Origin: Shewanella vesiculosa
GTDB taxonomy: Bacteria; Pseudomonadota; Gammaproteobacteria; Enterobacterales; Shewanellaceae
Length of the DNA stretch: 64,000 nt
Assembly (NCBI RefSeq): GCF_021560015.1
Contig: NZ_CP073588.1
Coordinates: 2,790,001-2,854,000 of the forward strand
Direction: 5' to 3'
In this document: in pieces, positions 36,677 through 46,807 of the stretch
Layout: the number at the start of each line of letters is the position of its first letter
Position numbering within the stretch: position 1 is the stretch's first letter
Translations under genes and position numbers: made by a program
The notes under the pieces: model-generated
Told to the model about the DNA's origin: nothing
Seen by the model: only the letters and a program-made list of their open reading frames with translations
Databases searched by the model: none

Positions 36677-36843
36677 AAAAACTCCAAACAGGTGGATGCG
36701 CAGTTTATCACGCTCATTCTGGTGAAAACAAAGGCTCTATGTTTTGATTATATGGATTGTGGTTAATGAAACTAGCCGTTTGATACGATGCTGAACACAT
36801 CTTCAGTACAATGAACCTATTGTGACAGAAAATACTGAGTGAA

Positions 36844-37122
36844 ATGAATCTGACATATACAGCTGAAGACATTAAAATAATCAGCAGCTTTATTCATTAC
36901 AACGATGTTTTCACTAAATGTTGCCATGAGCTTCCGAAACGGTGTCACAACATCTTGCTAATGAGCGGTATTTTCAAACCTGCCAAGCAAACTGAACTGG
37001 TTAACAATGTAGCATCTAAAATCAATGACACTGATGCAACAGAGACTAAAACATCTCAGGCTGAAAATACTGCCAAAAAGCACGCTAATAAGTGGCAGTT
37101 GAAGCGGTGGATCAGGTGGTAA
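36844..37122 (+). CDS. Hypothetical small protein
   Basis: A 92-residue frame with no family that I recognise. N-terminal half has several Cys and His; the C-terminus is Lys/Trp-rich and basic. The ribosome site (GAG six bases before ATG) is weak. It is divergent from the helicase gene. Possibly a real small gene, possibly chance. Confidence 0.35.
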   Translation: MNLTYTAEDIKIISSFIHYNDVFTKCCHELPKRCHNILLMSGIFKPAKQTELVNNVASKINDTDATETKTSQAENTAKKHANKWQLKRWIRW

Positions 37123-37148
37123 GTATTAAACTGCTAGCATATTACACA

Positions 37149-37628
37149 TTACCACGCCCTAAATAAACGTAAATTATCTTTGCTAATTAGCTTGGGATAT
37201 TGGGCGGTGACGTCGAAAAATCCATTTGAATACGCTAGTGCTAGTGACGCTTTGTTTTGCTTATCGATGTAAGCAAATACAGGGGTCGATATAAATTGCT
37301 TTAAAAACATTTCTAACGCTTTGGTAGCAATACCTTGGCCCCAATATTCACGGCCAATCCAATAGCCAACTAAACGCATTTGAGGATCTGATTTTGCTGC
37401 CGGGTCGGTATTGATCCATGATAGAACATTACCCACTAGCACATCATCTAGCCAAATACCTTGGGCGGTGGCTTTCTCATTGGCCAATATTTTTTGCTGC
37501 CAATGTGCATTAAAAGCCTTGCGTTTACGCGCTGGAAAATCAGCCATTTTATTCGCAATAGGGTCGTTCTCAAATTCAAACAATATATCTAAATCTGCTT
37601 CAGTAATGGGATGAAGAGAAATATTCAT
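37149..37628 (-). CDS. GNAT acetyltransferase, RimJ/RimL type
   Basis: About 159 residues beginning MNISLHPITEADL, the standard opening of RimJ/RimL-like acetyltransferases. Acetyl-CoA motif GYWIGREYWGQGIATKALEMFL is near residue 75-95, and AYIDKQNKASLALAYSNGF follows. The frame runs to 37667, but the inner ATG at 37628 has an AAGG upstream and fits the family. Substrate unknown. Confidence 0.87.
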   Translation of the reverse strand: MNISLHPITEADLDILFEFENDPIANKMADFPARKRKAFNAHWQQKILANEKATAQGIWLDDVLVGNVLSWINTDPAAKSDPQMRLVGYWIGREYWGQGIATKALEMFLKQFISTPVFAYIDKQNKASLALAYSNGFFDVTAQYPKLISKDNLRLFRAW

Positions 37629-37941
37629 TTCGGGTTCGCCTTTTCTATGTTGTGTCACCAAGATCATTTATATTATAGATAACCTCAACTCTGAATAAGA
37701 GATGGGATAAATCGTTAAAAAACGGTTTTATTTCAAGTTTGTAATAACAAACTGGCCGCGTATTGCACTAACAAGGCATATTGACACATCAATAACTTGC
37801 CTATTATAAGTCGATACAGGGTAGATAGTGGCTCAAAGGGTAATTTGATAACCGTTTATTATCCAGCGCTGAGGTTATGTTTATTCATCGACGCACTATG
37901 ACGATGAGTTGTCGTATCAACATGCATTTAAGGAACACAGG

Positions 37942-38382
37942 ATGAACAGCATTAAAACATGGCAATGGTTAGGCTTTGCAGGCCTATTACCTTTTATTAT
38001 TCTCAGTGTATTGGCATTCAATCATAGCCTATTAGCACCCGAAATGACTATGTTAGGGTTTGTTAGCTATAGTGCTGTAATTTTAAGCTTTGTTGCCGGT
38101 ACACTTTGGGGCAAGGCAGTCATATTAACCTTAGATGACAATATAGCCAAATTACTGATTATTAGTAACATAATCGCTCTTGGATGCTGGATTGCACTAT
38201 TAACCCCCTTTGTATTGTCCGCACTTATTCTGCTCGTTAGTGGTTATCTGTACTTACTCTATGTTGAATTTAAAGCTAAACAATTATCAACCACCACCAG
38301 CTATATCACATTACGCACAATATTAACCAGTGTCGCGGTAGTATGTCATATTGTGGTGATGCTGAGCCTCTTTAGTGTTTAA
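37942..38382 (+). CDS. DUF3429-family inner membrane protein
   Basis: About 146 residues with five membrane helices and the DUF3429 features LGFAGLLPFIILS and SYSAVILSFVAGTLWG. I use the ATG at 37942 (AAGG and AGG upstream) rather than the frame start at 37909. Function unknown. A strong terminator follows. Confidence 0.85.
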   Translation: MNSIKTWQWLGFAGLLPFIILSVLAFNHSLLAPEMTMLGFVSYSAVILSFVAGTLWGKAVILTLDDNIAKLLIISNIIALGCWIALLTPFVLSALILLVSGYLYLLYVEFKAKQLSTTTSYITLRTILTSVAVVCHIVVMLSLFSV

Positions 38383-38398
38383 TGCCATTGAATTAATT

Positions 38399-38431
38399 AA
38401 AAAGCTCATGCTTAGTCGCATGAGCTTTTTT
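38399..38431. terminator. Bidirectional rho-independent terminator
   Basis: AAAAGCTCATGC and GCATGAGCTTTTTT form a perfect stem with a six-base loop between two convergent genes. A- and T-runs on both sides allow use on both strands. Confidence 0.9.
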
Positions 38432-38462
38432 CTAGCTTACTCAAAGACACCTAATAAACCCA

Positions 38463-41400
38463 CTATAAGCCAGTTTGACACTGCTCAGTTTGATTTATCA
38501 TTGGCGCTAAAATAGGCATCATACCTTTAAGCACTTGTAATGGCAGTGCAGAAGTAAAGCTGAAATCGTCGGCTTTCTCTCCTGGCACAAACGCCGTTAG
38601 AGTTCCAAAATGATGATCGCCCAAATAAAACACAAATGTCGCAGTACGGTTTATTGCTGTTGAAGACACTTTACGACCATTACGAATTTCAGTCGCAATA
38701 CGGTTATCACCTGTCCCGGTTTTACCGCCCATAACCAAAGGTTGGCCGTTGTTATCTAGCAAGCTGCCTTTAAGCCTCCTGGCAGTTCCATTTTCAACCA
38801 CATTAGCCAACGCCCGTTTAAGAGCCCGAGCGACTTCTTGATGCATCACTCTGGATACTGTTTGCTTGTTATTAGCCAATGTCACTTCATAGGGTGTATT
38901 TTCTGCAAACTGTAATTGGTCAATTCTCACAGTGGGATAACGATAGCCATCATTTTGAATAATACCCATTAGCTCCGCCAAGGCTGCAGGCCTATCACCG
39001 GAACTCCCTAAAGCCGAGCCTAATGATGGCACCATATAATCAAATGGATAACCCATTCTCACCCAGCGCTGATGAATACTTAAAAATGCTTCGACTTCTA
39101 GCATCACTTGAATTCGAACATCACGTGCATTTTGATGACGAGTTCTAAACAACCAACGATACACTTCTTGTAATTGTGGTTGCGCGTCATCTAATACTTG
39201 GGTTAATTCGGTTTGTGGGTAGTCATTTAAATAACGTAACACCCACAGCTCCAATGGATGAACCCGAGCAATATAACCTTGATCAGCTAAATTAAACTTT
39301 TCTTCGCCGTACTTGCTGTATAACAGATTAATTTGTTTATCGGTAAATGTTTTGCTCGGTAAACGCTCAGTTAAAAAGGCTGTTAACTCACGGACCCCGT
39401 CATAGGGTTTTAAATAACGATAAACGGCTGTTAGCTTTTGTTCCTGTTGCTGAATACCATCAAAAAACATATCAAGACGCTGTTCTGGCGTTAAGTGACG
39501 ATACTTACGATAAAAACGTTTTACAAACGAACTGCCTTCCCGTTTAGCAAATGCTTTGAGGTATTCTTCTCGACGAGGATCTTTATCATTACGCAGTAAC
39601 TGTGACACACTGCCTTCACTGTTATAACTACTGCTGTAATTAACAATATCTTGCATTAAGCGCACAAAGGGTAAGTTTATCGACTCTTGTAACGCTTGAT
39701 ATAAGGTTGGTACGCGGCTGTCTTCTTTCTTATTAAAATTGTTAAACACATGCAAACCGCCACCAGTGAAGAATCGTTCTTCTGGTGAGGCCGAATATTC
39801 GCGCTGAAGAGCGGCATCTAACATCCGGGTTAAATTACGGTCACGGGTGGTAATTAAATAATCGACCACCCAACGGGTAATTTTGTCTTTGCGCTCCACA
39901 TCCACTTGGCGTAAATCAACCACTGTCATGGCTGAAAATCGCTGTTGTAACTCTGCAATAATATCTAAATATGTGGCTAGTACTCGCAGTTTCGCTGTCG
40001 AACCTAACTCTAATTTACTGCCCTCATTAATATCAAACGGCTGATCAATGCTGTCGGTTTGAATGCGGACGCGATTAGCACTATCGGTGCTTTCATATAA
40101 AGTAAAACTGTAGAGCACTTTGTCTAACTGCGGTACCGACAGTAAACGTTCTCCCAATAATCCTATGCGCTGTGCATTTTGCTCAAAAGCTAAGCTGCGT
40201 AAGTAATCACTAACTTGCTGCTGTAAGTCGCCATGAAATGTACTCTTAATCGATAAGTCGTAGCGATCAAGATCAAACAAACTTAAGTCGAGCATGCCCG
40301 CGGTGCGGATTCTTACTGCATTAACCCCTTTATTGCTAGGCAAGTTAGTGACTGCCAACTTACTATTATTAAATGTTAGTTTTTGCTCAAGAGCAGACAC
40401 CATCAATTGCGTTTCAATCAAGCCATCGCCACCCAATAAACGCAAATAACTGTCTACAAGCGACTCTAAATCATCATGACCTTGGCGTAAGTAATATGAC
40501 GGCCGACGTTGGGCGATCATCAGTGCCACGATTTGACGAAACACCTCGCCACGCTGAGCACCATTTTGTGGTGTATGACGGCTCAATAGTAATTGGTTGG
40601 CCTGATTAAAATCAGTTTTAAACCAAGCCCATAAACCATCCCCAATACCATGGACTTCACCAAAACCGGGAGCCGATGATAACGGTACTGTGTTGAGATA
40701 ATCTTGTACTATGCGATGCCGAGCGCCAACGGTGCTCTCGCCTTGCTGATACACTCGTACAATGGCCGAACCAATTTGCAATAATTTGTCTTTAATACTT
40801 AAGGTTAAACCATGATTTGAATGCCTAAATTTTTCAATTTGGGTGGCTAAGGTACTACCACCAGCTTTAGACATATCAGCACCAAAAATATCCGCAACCT
40901 GGCTTGCTGCAGCCAACACAAATCGAGGCCAATCAACGACAGGATTATAGTTAGCTTCAGGGCTTAACATTTCTCGATTTTCAATAAACAACAAAGTGTT
41001 AACCACTTGATCTGGAATTTTATCTTGATCTCGATAAACACGTTTAGGGTACAAGAAGTCGAATACCGTCATGTCACGACAATCTTTTATACTTAACCCT
41101 GATTGGGCTTTTTCATGATACGGCGGGAAAAAACCTTTTTGGGTATAATCCATCAACATCGGCGAAAACGCGACTTGCTGAGTAATTTGGTAATTGCGCT
41201 CAATTAATCGAGCAATTTTCTTCGGTAATTGACTGTAACCATGGCGCTCATCAAACGGACCATATTGCGGATAGATGACCGCATCACTGCGATAATCTCG
41301 GGTTTTGTAGGTTAACTTACTGGCATATTGGTGCAAAAAATAAGATTGATAATACGATGTTCTTACCTCAAACTCGACCAAATACGCGGTTGCTAATAAT

Positions 41401-41510
41401 AACACTATCAACAGCCAACCCGCTTTACTGCGACGAACCGGTAGCGGTTTGGCGGGAGACGTTTTAGGCCGATAATTGTCAAACTGACTGTCTGTATTTG
41501 GACTAGACAC
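38463..41510 (-). CDS. Large class A penicillin-binding protein (GT51 plus transpeptidase-like)
   Basis: A 1015-residue membrane protein with one N-terminal helix (about 28-46). The glycosyltransferase 51 part includes LFIENREML and KAGGSTLATQIEKFRHS. The transpeptidase-like part has the SxxK motif in LGSTAKLRV and KTGTGDN near residue 930. Between them lie several hundred residues that are longer than in PBP1a/1b, with charged repeats around DKDPRREEYL and LTPEQRLDMFF. It polymerises and may crosslink peptidoglycan in the periplasm. It resembles a lineage-specific PBP found in marine gammaproteobacteria (inference). Confidence 0.85.
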   Translation of the reverse strand: MSSPNTDSQFDNYRPKTSPAKPLPVRRSKAGWLLIVLLLATAYLVEFEVRTSYYQSYFLHQYASKLTYKTRDYRSDAVIYPQYGPFDERHGYSQLPKKIARLIERNYQITQQVAFSPMLMDYTQKGFFPPYHEKAQSGLSIKDCRDMTVFDFLYPKRVYRDQDKIPDQVVNTLLFIENREMLSPEANYNPVVDWPRFVLAAASQVADIFGADMSKAGGSTLATQIEKFRHSNHGLTLSIKDKLLQIGSAIVRVYQQGESTVGARHRIVQDYLNTVPLSSAPGFGEVHGIGDGLWAWFKTDFNQANQLLLSRHTPQNGAQRGEVFRQIVALMIAQRRPSYYLRQGHDDLESLVDSYLRLLGGDGLIETQLMVSALEQKLTFNNSKLAVTNLPSNKGVNAVRIRTAGMLDLSLFDLDRYDLSIKSTFHGDLQQQVSDYLRSLAFEQNAQRIGLLGERLLSVPQLDKVLYSFTLYESTDSANRVRIQTDSIDQPFDINEGSKLELGSTAKLRVLATYLDIIAELQQRFSAMTVVDLRQVDVERKDKITRWVVDYLITTRDRNLTRMLDAALQREYSASPEERFFTGGGLHVFNNFNKKEDSRVPTLYQALQESINLPFVRLMQDIVNYSSSYNSEGSVSQLLRNDKDPRREEYLKAFAKREGSSFVKRFYRKYRHLTPEQRLDMFFDGIQQQEQKLTAVYRYLKPYDGVRELTAFLTERLPSKTFTDKQINLLYSKYGEEKFNLADQGYIARVHPLELWVLRYLNDYPQTELTQVLDDAQPQLQEVYRWLFRTRHQNARDVRIQVMLEVEAFLSIHQRWVRMGYPFDYMVPSLGSALGSSGDRPAALAELMGIIQNDGYRYPTVRIDQLQFAENTPYEVTLANNKQTVSRVMHQEVARALKRALANVVENGTARRLKGSLLDNNGQPLVMGGKTGTGDNRIATEIRNGRKVSSTAINRTATFVFYLGDHHFGTLTAFVPGEKADDFSFTSALPLQVLKGMMPILAPMINQTEQCQTGL

Positions 41511-41723
41511 GAACTCTCCATCTAACGCATAAGATCACAATAACGCACCATTTTATTTGTCGTTGATATGTTAAACACATCGCGGATGTATATTGTGTTA
41601 ATTTTATCAGATGGGTAAAGCCATTAGATATAGACAAAATAACTAAATATTGTTTTTTAAACGTTTATTACCACAATATCGCTGTTTTGGCACAAGAAGC
41701 ATTTATCAAGTCTAAGGATTGTT

Positions 41724-42627
41724 TTGGATAACGACATATCGCACACACAGTATCCACCATTGCGACTAGGTTTGGCCATGTGGTCACAAAATCAGTGGCA
41801 ACAAACTATCTACGGTAATAGCCAAGCTCACCGGCTAGCACGCTATGCAGAAATATTTAATAGTGTCGAAGGCAACACCACTTTTTATGCCATACCATCG
41901 TTACAAAACGTGCAAAATTGGTACGCAGCAACCCATGACAATTTTAGTTTTACCTTTAAACTGCCCAAGCAGATTACGCACGAATTACAGCTACAACATA
42001 CAGGTCCTGCCTTGAAACATTTTTTCAACGTCATGGAACCACTGATTACTCGCACTGGGATATGGAAAATCCAACTTCCCGCCAGCTTTGGGCCGCAATC
42101 GTTACCGCAATTAGCACAATTTTTAACTCAAGTTCCTCAAGGGTTAACTTATGGCGTAGAGGTACGTAACAGTGCTTTTTTTGCTAAAGGAGAAGCGGAA
42201 CAAGCATTAAACCGTTTGCTTATCACCCATCATTGTAATCGAATTATTATGGACACTCGGCCGGTTTTTGCCGCCGCACCAACTACACCTGCCGTCATTG
42301 ATGCCCATAAAAAAAAAGCCCCGAGTACCTGTACACGCTATTGCTACCGCCAACAATCCAGTGGTGCGCTTTATTGGTCACCCACAAGATGAAGCCAACG
42401 TACATTTTTTCAAAAACTGGCTTAAACAGTTACCACTTTGGATAGCTCAAGGTAAACAGCCTTATTTATTTGTCCACACTCCAGATAATCATGCGGCACC
42501 GCAACTTGCGGTAGATTTATACCGCTTACTCCAACAGCAGCTAACACACAGTGCATCGCCGCTGCCAGATATTAATTTATTACCGCAACATCAGCACAGC
42601 ACAACGCAAATGGGCTTTGATTTGTAA
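41724..42627 (+). pseudogene. DUF72-family protein interrupted by a poly-A frameshift
   Basis: Two overlapping frames (41724-42392 and 42268-42627) make one DUF72 protein of about 300 residues. The first carries LRLGLAMWSQNQW, EGNTTFYAIPS and GVEVRNSAFF; the second carries VRFIGHPQDE, LPLWIAQGKQPYLFVHTPDN and the typical end. The frame breaks at nine A at 42309-42317: with eight A the reading HKKKPRVPVHAIA is restored. TTG start with AAGGA six bases upstream. Either a sequencing error, a recent mutation or a slippery phase-variable site. Family function is unknown. Confidence 0.8.
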
Positions 42628-42759
42628 CATTCACTTTTATCCAACACCAACAGCATACTAAAGCACAAATAGCGGTGAACAGAATACTGTATTTTATGAT
42701 ATTATTTGCGCCGATCTAGCTTAGCCATACCGCCCGTTTATATTGTTAAAGGAACCACT

Positions 42760-43641
42760 ATGAGTGAATCTGCAACCCGTCTAAATAAGTACATTAGTGA
42801 GAGTGGTATTTGCTCACGTCGTGAAGCAGACCGCTATATTGAACAAGGTAATGTATTTATCAATGGTAAGCGTGCCAAAATTGGTGACGGTGTCGAATTC
42901 GGCGATAAAGTAAAAGTGAATGGCCATGATATCGCCCCTCGAGATGAAGCGGACTTAGTGTTTATTGCACTCAACAAACCTGTGGGTATTGTGAGCACTA
43001 CTGAAAACTCCGAGCGTGATAACATTGTCGATTTTGTTAACCACAGCGAACGTGTATTTCCAATTGGTCGTTTAGACAAAGATTCGCAAGGATTAATTTT
43101 TCTTACCAGCAATGGTGATTTAGTTAATAAAATCCTCCGAGCCGGTAATAATCACGACAAAGAATATGTGGTCACCGTTAATAAACCTATCACAGAAGCC
43201 TTCTTACAAGGAATGCGAGCGGGTGTGCCCATGCTAGGGGTCATCACTAAAAAGTGCAAAGTTGAACAAGTTTCAACATTTGTATTTAAAATTATATTAG
43301 TCCAAGGCCTTAATCGTCAGATCCGCAGGATGTGTGAACACTTCAACTTTGAAGTCACTAAACTTGAACGCCAATCGATTATGAACGTGTCGCTTAAAGG
43401 GTTGCCAGTGGGAGAATGGCGCGATTTAGATGAGCAAGAGCTCAGTACCTTAATGAAATTAATTGAGCATTCCTCGTCAGAGGTCAAAAACGCCCCAAAA
43501 AAAGCCAAGAAAAAGCCCACCCAAAGCTTACGAGATAAAATTGAAGGCCCTGAGCATTTTATGCAAAATAGAGGAGCTAAGCCTAAAAAGCCGACAGCAA
43601 ACAAAGGTAAAGTTAGCCACTCAAGAAAACCGAAACGCTAA
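42760..43641 (+). CDS. rluF: 23S rRNA pseudouridine synthase RluF
   Basis: About 293 residues. N-terminal S4 domain ([25 protein letters not shown]) is followed by the RsuA-type catalytic domain with the Asp in [14 protein letters not shown] and the [20 protein letters not shown] motif. A Lys-rich C-terminal tail is typical of RluF, which modifies U2604 (and U2605) in 23S rRNA. Start at the ATG with AAAGGA upstream; the frame extension to 42706 is not needed. Confidence 0.93.
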   Translation: MSESATRLNKYISESGICSRREADRYIEQGNVFINGKRAKIGDGVEFGDKVKVNGHDIAPRDEADLVFIALNKPVGIVSTTENSERDNIVDFVNHSERVFPIGRLDKDSQGLIFLTSNGDLVNKILRAGNNHDKEYVVTVNKPITEAFLQGMRAGVPMLGVITKKCKVEQVSTFVFKIILVQGLNRQIRRMCEHFNFEVTKLERQSIMNVSLKGLPVGEWRDLDEQELSTLMKLIEHSSSEVKNAPKKAKKKPTQSLRDKIEGPEHFMQNRGAKPKKPTANKGKVSHSRKPKR

Positions 43642-43997
43642 ACTCAAGGGCTTGCAAAACTCACATTTACTACAGCATAAATGACATATCACTTAAGATA
43701 TCTTCAGTCTGTAAATTAATCATTTTACAGTATTCAAAGAGGTTGTAATGCTGTAGAATTGAGATTGTACCAAATTTAAAAAAGCCAGTTTTATATAAAA
43801 AACAATTAATATAAGCACTTAGTGTTTGATTATGTATTTATAGAGATAAACATTTGATATGCATAATGTTGATCAAAATTAATACAGAATGGTTTTTTTA
43901 TTTATGTTAGATATGCTAGAATTTTACCCGCTTTATTACGATAAAGACTGATAGATGACAGCAACAGGACGCTGTGTTTTTAAACAAGGAATGTGAC
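43642..43997. other. Promoter region of the CsgD-like regulator
   Basis: About 350 bases, AT-rich, with no gene. It ends with AAGGA before the ATG at 43998. No site that I can name with confidence. Confidence 0.4.
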
Positions 43998-44630
43998 ATG
44001 TTCAACAATAACCTTCTAATTGTAGATTTCCCTGTCCTTCTTCATGGGCAATTTCAGCACCTTGCGAACCTTATCCAATTTAACTTAATTCCGACTAGTG
44101 CTAGTGATGCATTATCAGAATTATCCAACGCGTCTAGTCTGGAAAATGACACCAATATTATGGTTCATTATCTTGAAAATCCATTACAAGATATTGGCTA
44201 TTTATGCGTCGAATTATTTAAAAATGATTTGCATATCGCATTTTGTCCTGCATTAAATGCGGAATTAGAAGTCATTCTTATTTCATCAGGATTTCATGGT
44301 GCAATCAGTGTCGATGACGATATAGCCCACCAAATACAAAGTATCAAAAAAGTACAAGATGGAGAAATCAGCTTCCATCCCAAAGCGGTATCCAAATATA
44401 TCTTGCAAAGAAAGCGTATTCCATCATCAGGTAATCGCGCCAAAATACTTGCGGTCACCACCAAAAAAGAACAACAAGTCTTGTCACTCATACTGCATGG
44501 ATTAACCAACGAAGAAATGGCCAAAGAGCTCAACATTTCGGTTAACACAGTCAAAATGCACGTCCAAAATATTTATAAAAAGACCAAGATTAAAAACCGC
44601 GGCCAATTATTTGCCTTTGCTGCTGGCTGA
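43998..44630 (+). CDS. LuxR/CsgD-family transcriptional regulator
   Basis: About 210 residues. The N-terminal receiver-like region (NLLIVDFPVLLHGQFQHL) lacks the usual phosphoacceptor pattern, as in CsgD. The C-terminal LuxR helix-turn-helix contains TTKKEQQVLSLILHGLTNEEMAKELNISVNTVKMHV. ATG at 43998 preceded by AAGGA. It lies upstream of secreted and c-di-GMP related genes (lipoprotein, OmpA-like, PAS-GGDEF-EAL), so a role in surface or biofilm control is plausible but not shown. Confidence 0.85.
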   Translation: MFNNNLLIVDFPVLLHGQFQHLANLIQFNLIPTSASDALSELSNASSLENDTNIMVHYLENPLQDIGYLCVELFKNDLHIAFCPALNAELEVILISSGFHGAISVDDDIAHQIQSIKKVQDGEISFHPKAVSKYILQRKRIPSSGNRAKILAVTTKKEQQVLSLILHGLTNEEMAKELNISVNTVKMHVQNIYKKTKIKNRGQLFAFAAG

Positions 44631-44777
44631 TCCCCTATTTAATACTCCAGTTAATACTTAAAAAGTGCGCCTAACAATGTATCAATTAAACGATACATTG
44701 TTAGGCTCACTTAATATTTAACATTAGATATTTTCATTGTTTTAACAACACTTCACCCATAATGTAAGGACACATTA

Positions 44778-46592
44778 ATGCACCATAAAAGCATATTAGC
44801 CATATTGATCTCTGGCGCACTCTTAATCGGTTGCGGTTCATCTGACGACGATAATAATACCGGAATAACTCAACCAGACTCCGGCACACCAACAACGCCG
44901 CCTGTATCAGAATACAATCACCAAGCAACTGGTCTCGCGGTATATCAAGGTGCATTATCTGGTGCGACTGTTTGTGCCGATTTAAACCAAAACTTGGCCT
45001 GTGATAATGATGAACCTTTTACGATTACAGATGTTGACGGTAACTACCAAATAGACTGGAAAAGTGAAGTCGAAACACCAGATTATTATTTAGTGGCTAA
45101 TTGGGAAGCAGCAACGGCAACTCAAGCAATTCAAGCACGCTCTTTGGCGCTGAATATTAAAAATCCAACCAACCGTTCTGCGCCAAAAGCTATCGTTAGT
45201 GATGCAGGGAAAGGCACATTAATCGCTAGTCCACAATACAATGGTGCGATTAACAACCTGACACATATTAAACTCTCTCGTGTAATAGAGATGAAAAATC
45301 AAAATCTGTCTGACAGCGAAATTGATCAGCTATCGACTGAGTTAGATGCTTTATTAGCAATCTTATATCAATTAGATGCAGCAAGCTTATATTCTGTTTC
45401 TGCTGACGCATCGGCTAAAACAAGCTTTACCCGCCTCGAGTACGCAATTGCCTATTTACAGCAAGTCATTGCAACCCAAATACCCAACTTAATTGCAGCA
45501 GAGAAAATTCTGGCAGCTACATATTTGGAACTTTGGCAAAAACTAAGCGCCAGCGGCCTTTCAGCAGAAGAGTTTTTCTCAACTGATATATATACTCTCG
45601 CAGCCAACATACTGTTTAGTGACGCTGCGATCGCATTAGGGTTTACAGAGTTACCTATTGATTCACGTATTTTGTCCCAAAACGATTGGGATATTGTGCT
45701 GGGTAATATCATTAACGAAAAAGGCTTTACCAATACATTATCACTGACCATGTCGGCTGATATGAATGCGTTTTCAATACAAAATGCCGACAATACCAAA
45801 ACACTCTCTTGGGTTGCGGTTCAACCTAATCAGGCGCTAGCTTTTGAAGCTTCATTAGATGAGGGAAATGAAATAATAACAGAGTGCTGGAATAAAACAG
45901 ATAAACGCTGGTATACCGAAGATAATGGTCCAATAATTGAACCCACAATTACTGGTAATACCTACAACACTGTATACTCTGGTACGTATGTACCTATTAC
46001 TATTGATATCGATAAAGTGACTAACGCTAATACGAGTGATTATTGGCAATCGGTTTTAAATATGGCCCCAGAAATATTAAAGTTAGATACATTAACCTGG
46101 CCTGATACCCTATACCGATTAACCGTGACTCAATCCGCAGACGTAATGTGTCGTGTCGTTGATGATTATGAAACTTATGAGCTATCAAGCTTTGTGACTG
46201 AAGAAACGCTCTCTACTACTATTATGGCGGAAATCTTATTTAAGTTTTATTTTCCTGATGACATTCGCATCGATGAAGAAAATCAAACTATTGCACTACT
46301 TGATAGTGACGGCAGCATTGAACAACGTTTTCAAATGACTAAAAGCAATAGCCCAAGTGATCAGTTATTAATTGAAGTGGCAGAAATCGTCGAAGGCTCT
46401 GCACAACAATACGTGTATCCAGACTACTTTATACTTGATGATCAACAACTGATTAAAGTTGAACTCAATAAAGCAATGCAAGCGTCTACAGCAAATAATG
46501 TCTCGGTAACGTTTGATAACAACGCAGGGTTTACCCAAACCTTGTATCAACACCTTTACGACCAAGTTAATCCATTGATTTTCGGTCAATAA
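44778..46592 (+). CDS. Large extracytoplasmic lipoprotein of unknown function
   Basis: A 604-residue lipoprotein: signal peptide with lipobox LLIGC (Cys near 19), then a Ser/Asp/Asn-rich and Thr/Pro-rich linker. An N-terminal segment ALSGATVCADLNQNLACDND resembles calcium-binding or dockerin-like repeats seen in secreted Shewanella proteins. The remainder is not recognised. A terminator follows directly, so it is monocistronic. Confidence 0.75.
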   Translation: MHHKSILAILISGALLIGCGSSDDDNNTGITQPDSGTPTTPPVSEYNHQATGLAVYQGALSGATVCADLNQNLACDNDEPFTITDVDGNYQIDWKSEVETPDYYLVANWEAATATQAIQARSLALNIKNPTNRSAPKAIVSDAGKGTLIASPQYNGAINNLTHIKLSRVIEMKNQNLSDSEIDQLSTELDALLAILYQLDAASLYSVSADASAKTSFTRLEYAIAYLQQVIATQIPNLIAAEKILAATYLELWQKLSASGLSAEEFFSTDIYTLAANILFSDAAIALGFTELPIDSRILSQNDWDIVLGNIINEKGFTNTLSLTMSADMNAFSIQNADNTKTLSWVAVQPNQALAFEASLDEGNEIITECWNKTDKRWYTEDNGPIIEPTITGNTYNTVYSGTYVPITIDIDKVTNANTSDYWQSVLNMAPEILKLDTLTWPDTLYRLTVTQSADVMCRVVDDYETYELSSFVTEETLSTTIMAEILFKFYFPDDIRIDEENQTIALLDSDGSIEQRFQMTKSNSPSDQLLIEVAEIVEGSAQQYVYPDYFILDDQQLIKVELNKAMQASTANNVSVTFDNNAGFTQTLYQHLYDQVNPLIFGQ

Positions 46593-46616
46593 AGGTAGCA
46601 GACTAATATTAATGTA

Positions 46617-46650
46617 AAATCCCCATAGTGTTAGCTTATGGGGATTTATT
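46617..46650 (+). terminator. Rho-independent terminator
   Basis: AAATCCCCATA and TATGGGGATTT form a perfect stem with a nine-base loop and end in T-rich sequence, 24 bases after the lipoprotein stop. Confidence 0.8.
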
Positions 46651-46807
46651 CATTCCGCAGAAAAACATACTTTTGAATGTTTAATATAAAAACAAACATC
46701 AAAAGTAATAATCAATCTGTAACCCTGATGATGTTTGAATATCTTATGGGCACGTTTAAGGTTCTTTCTTAATATTATTGGATACTTTATTTCAACAGGG
46801 AGTTGAT

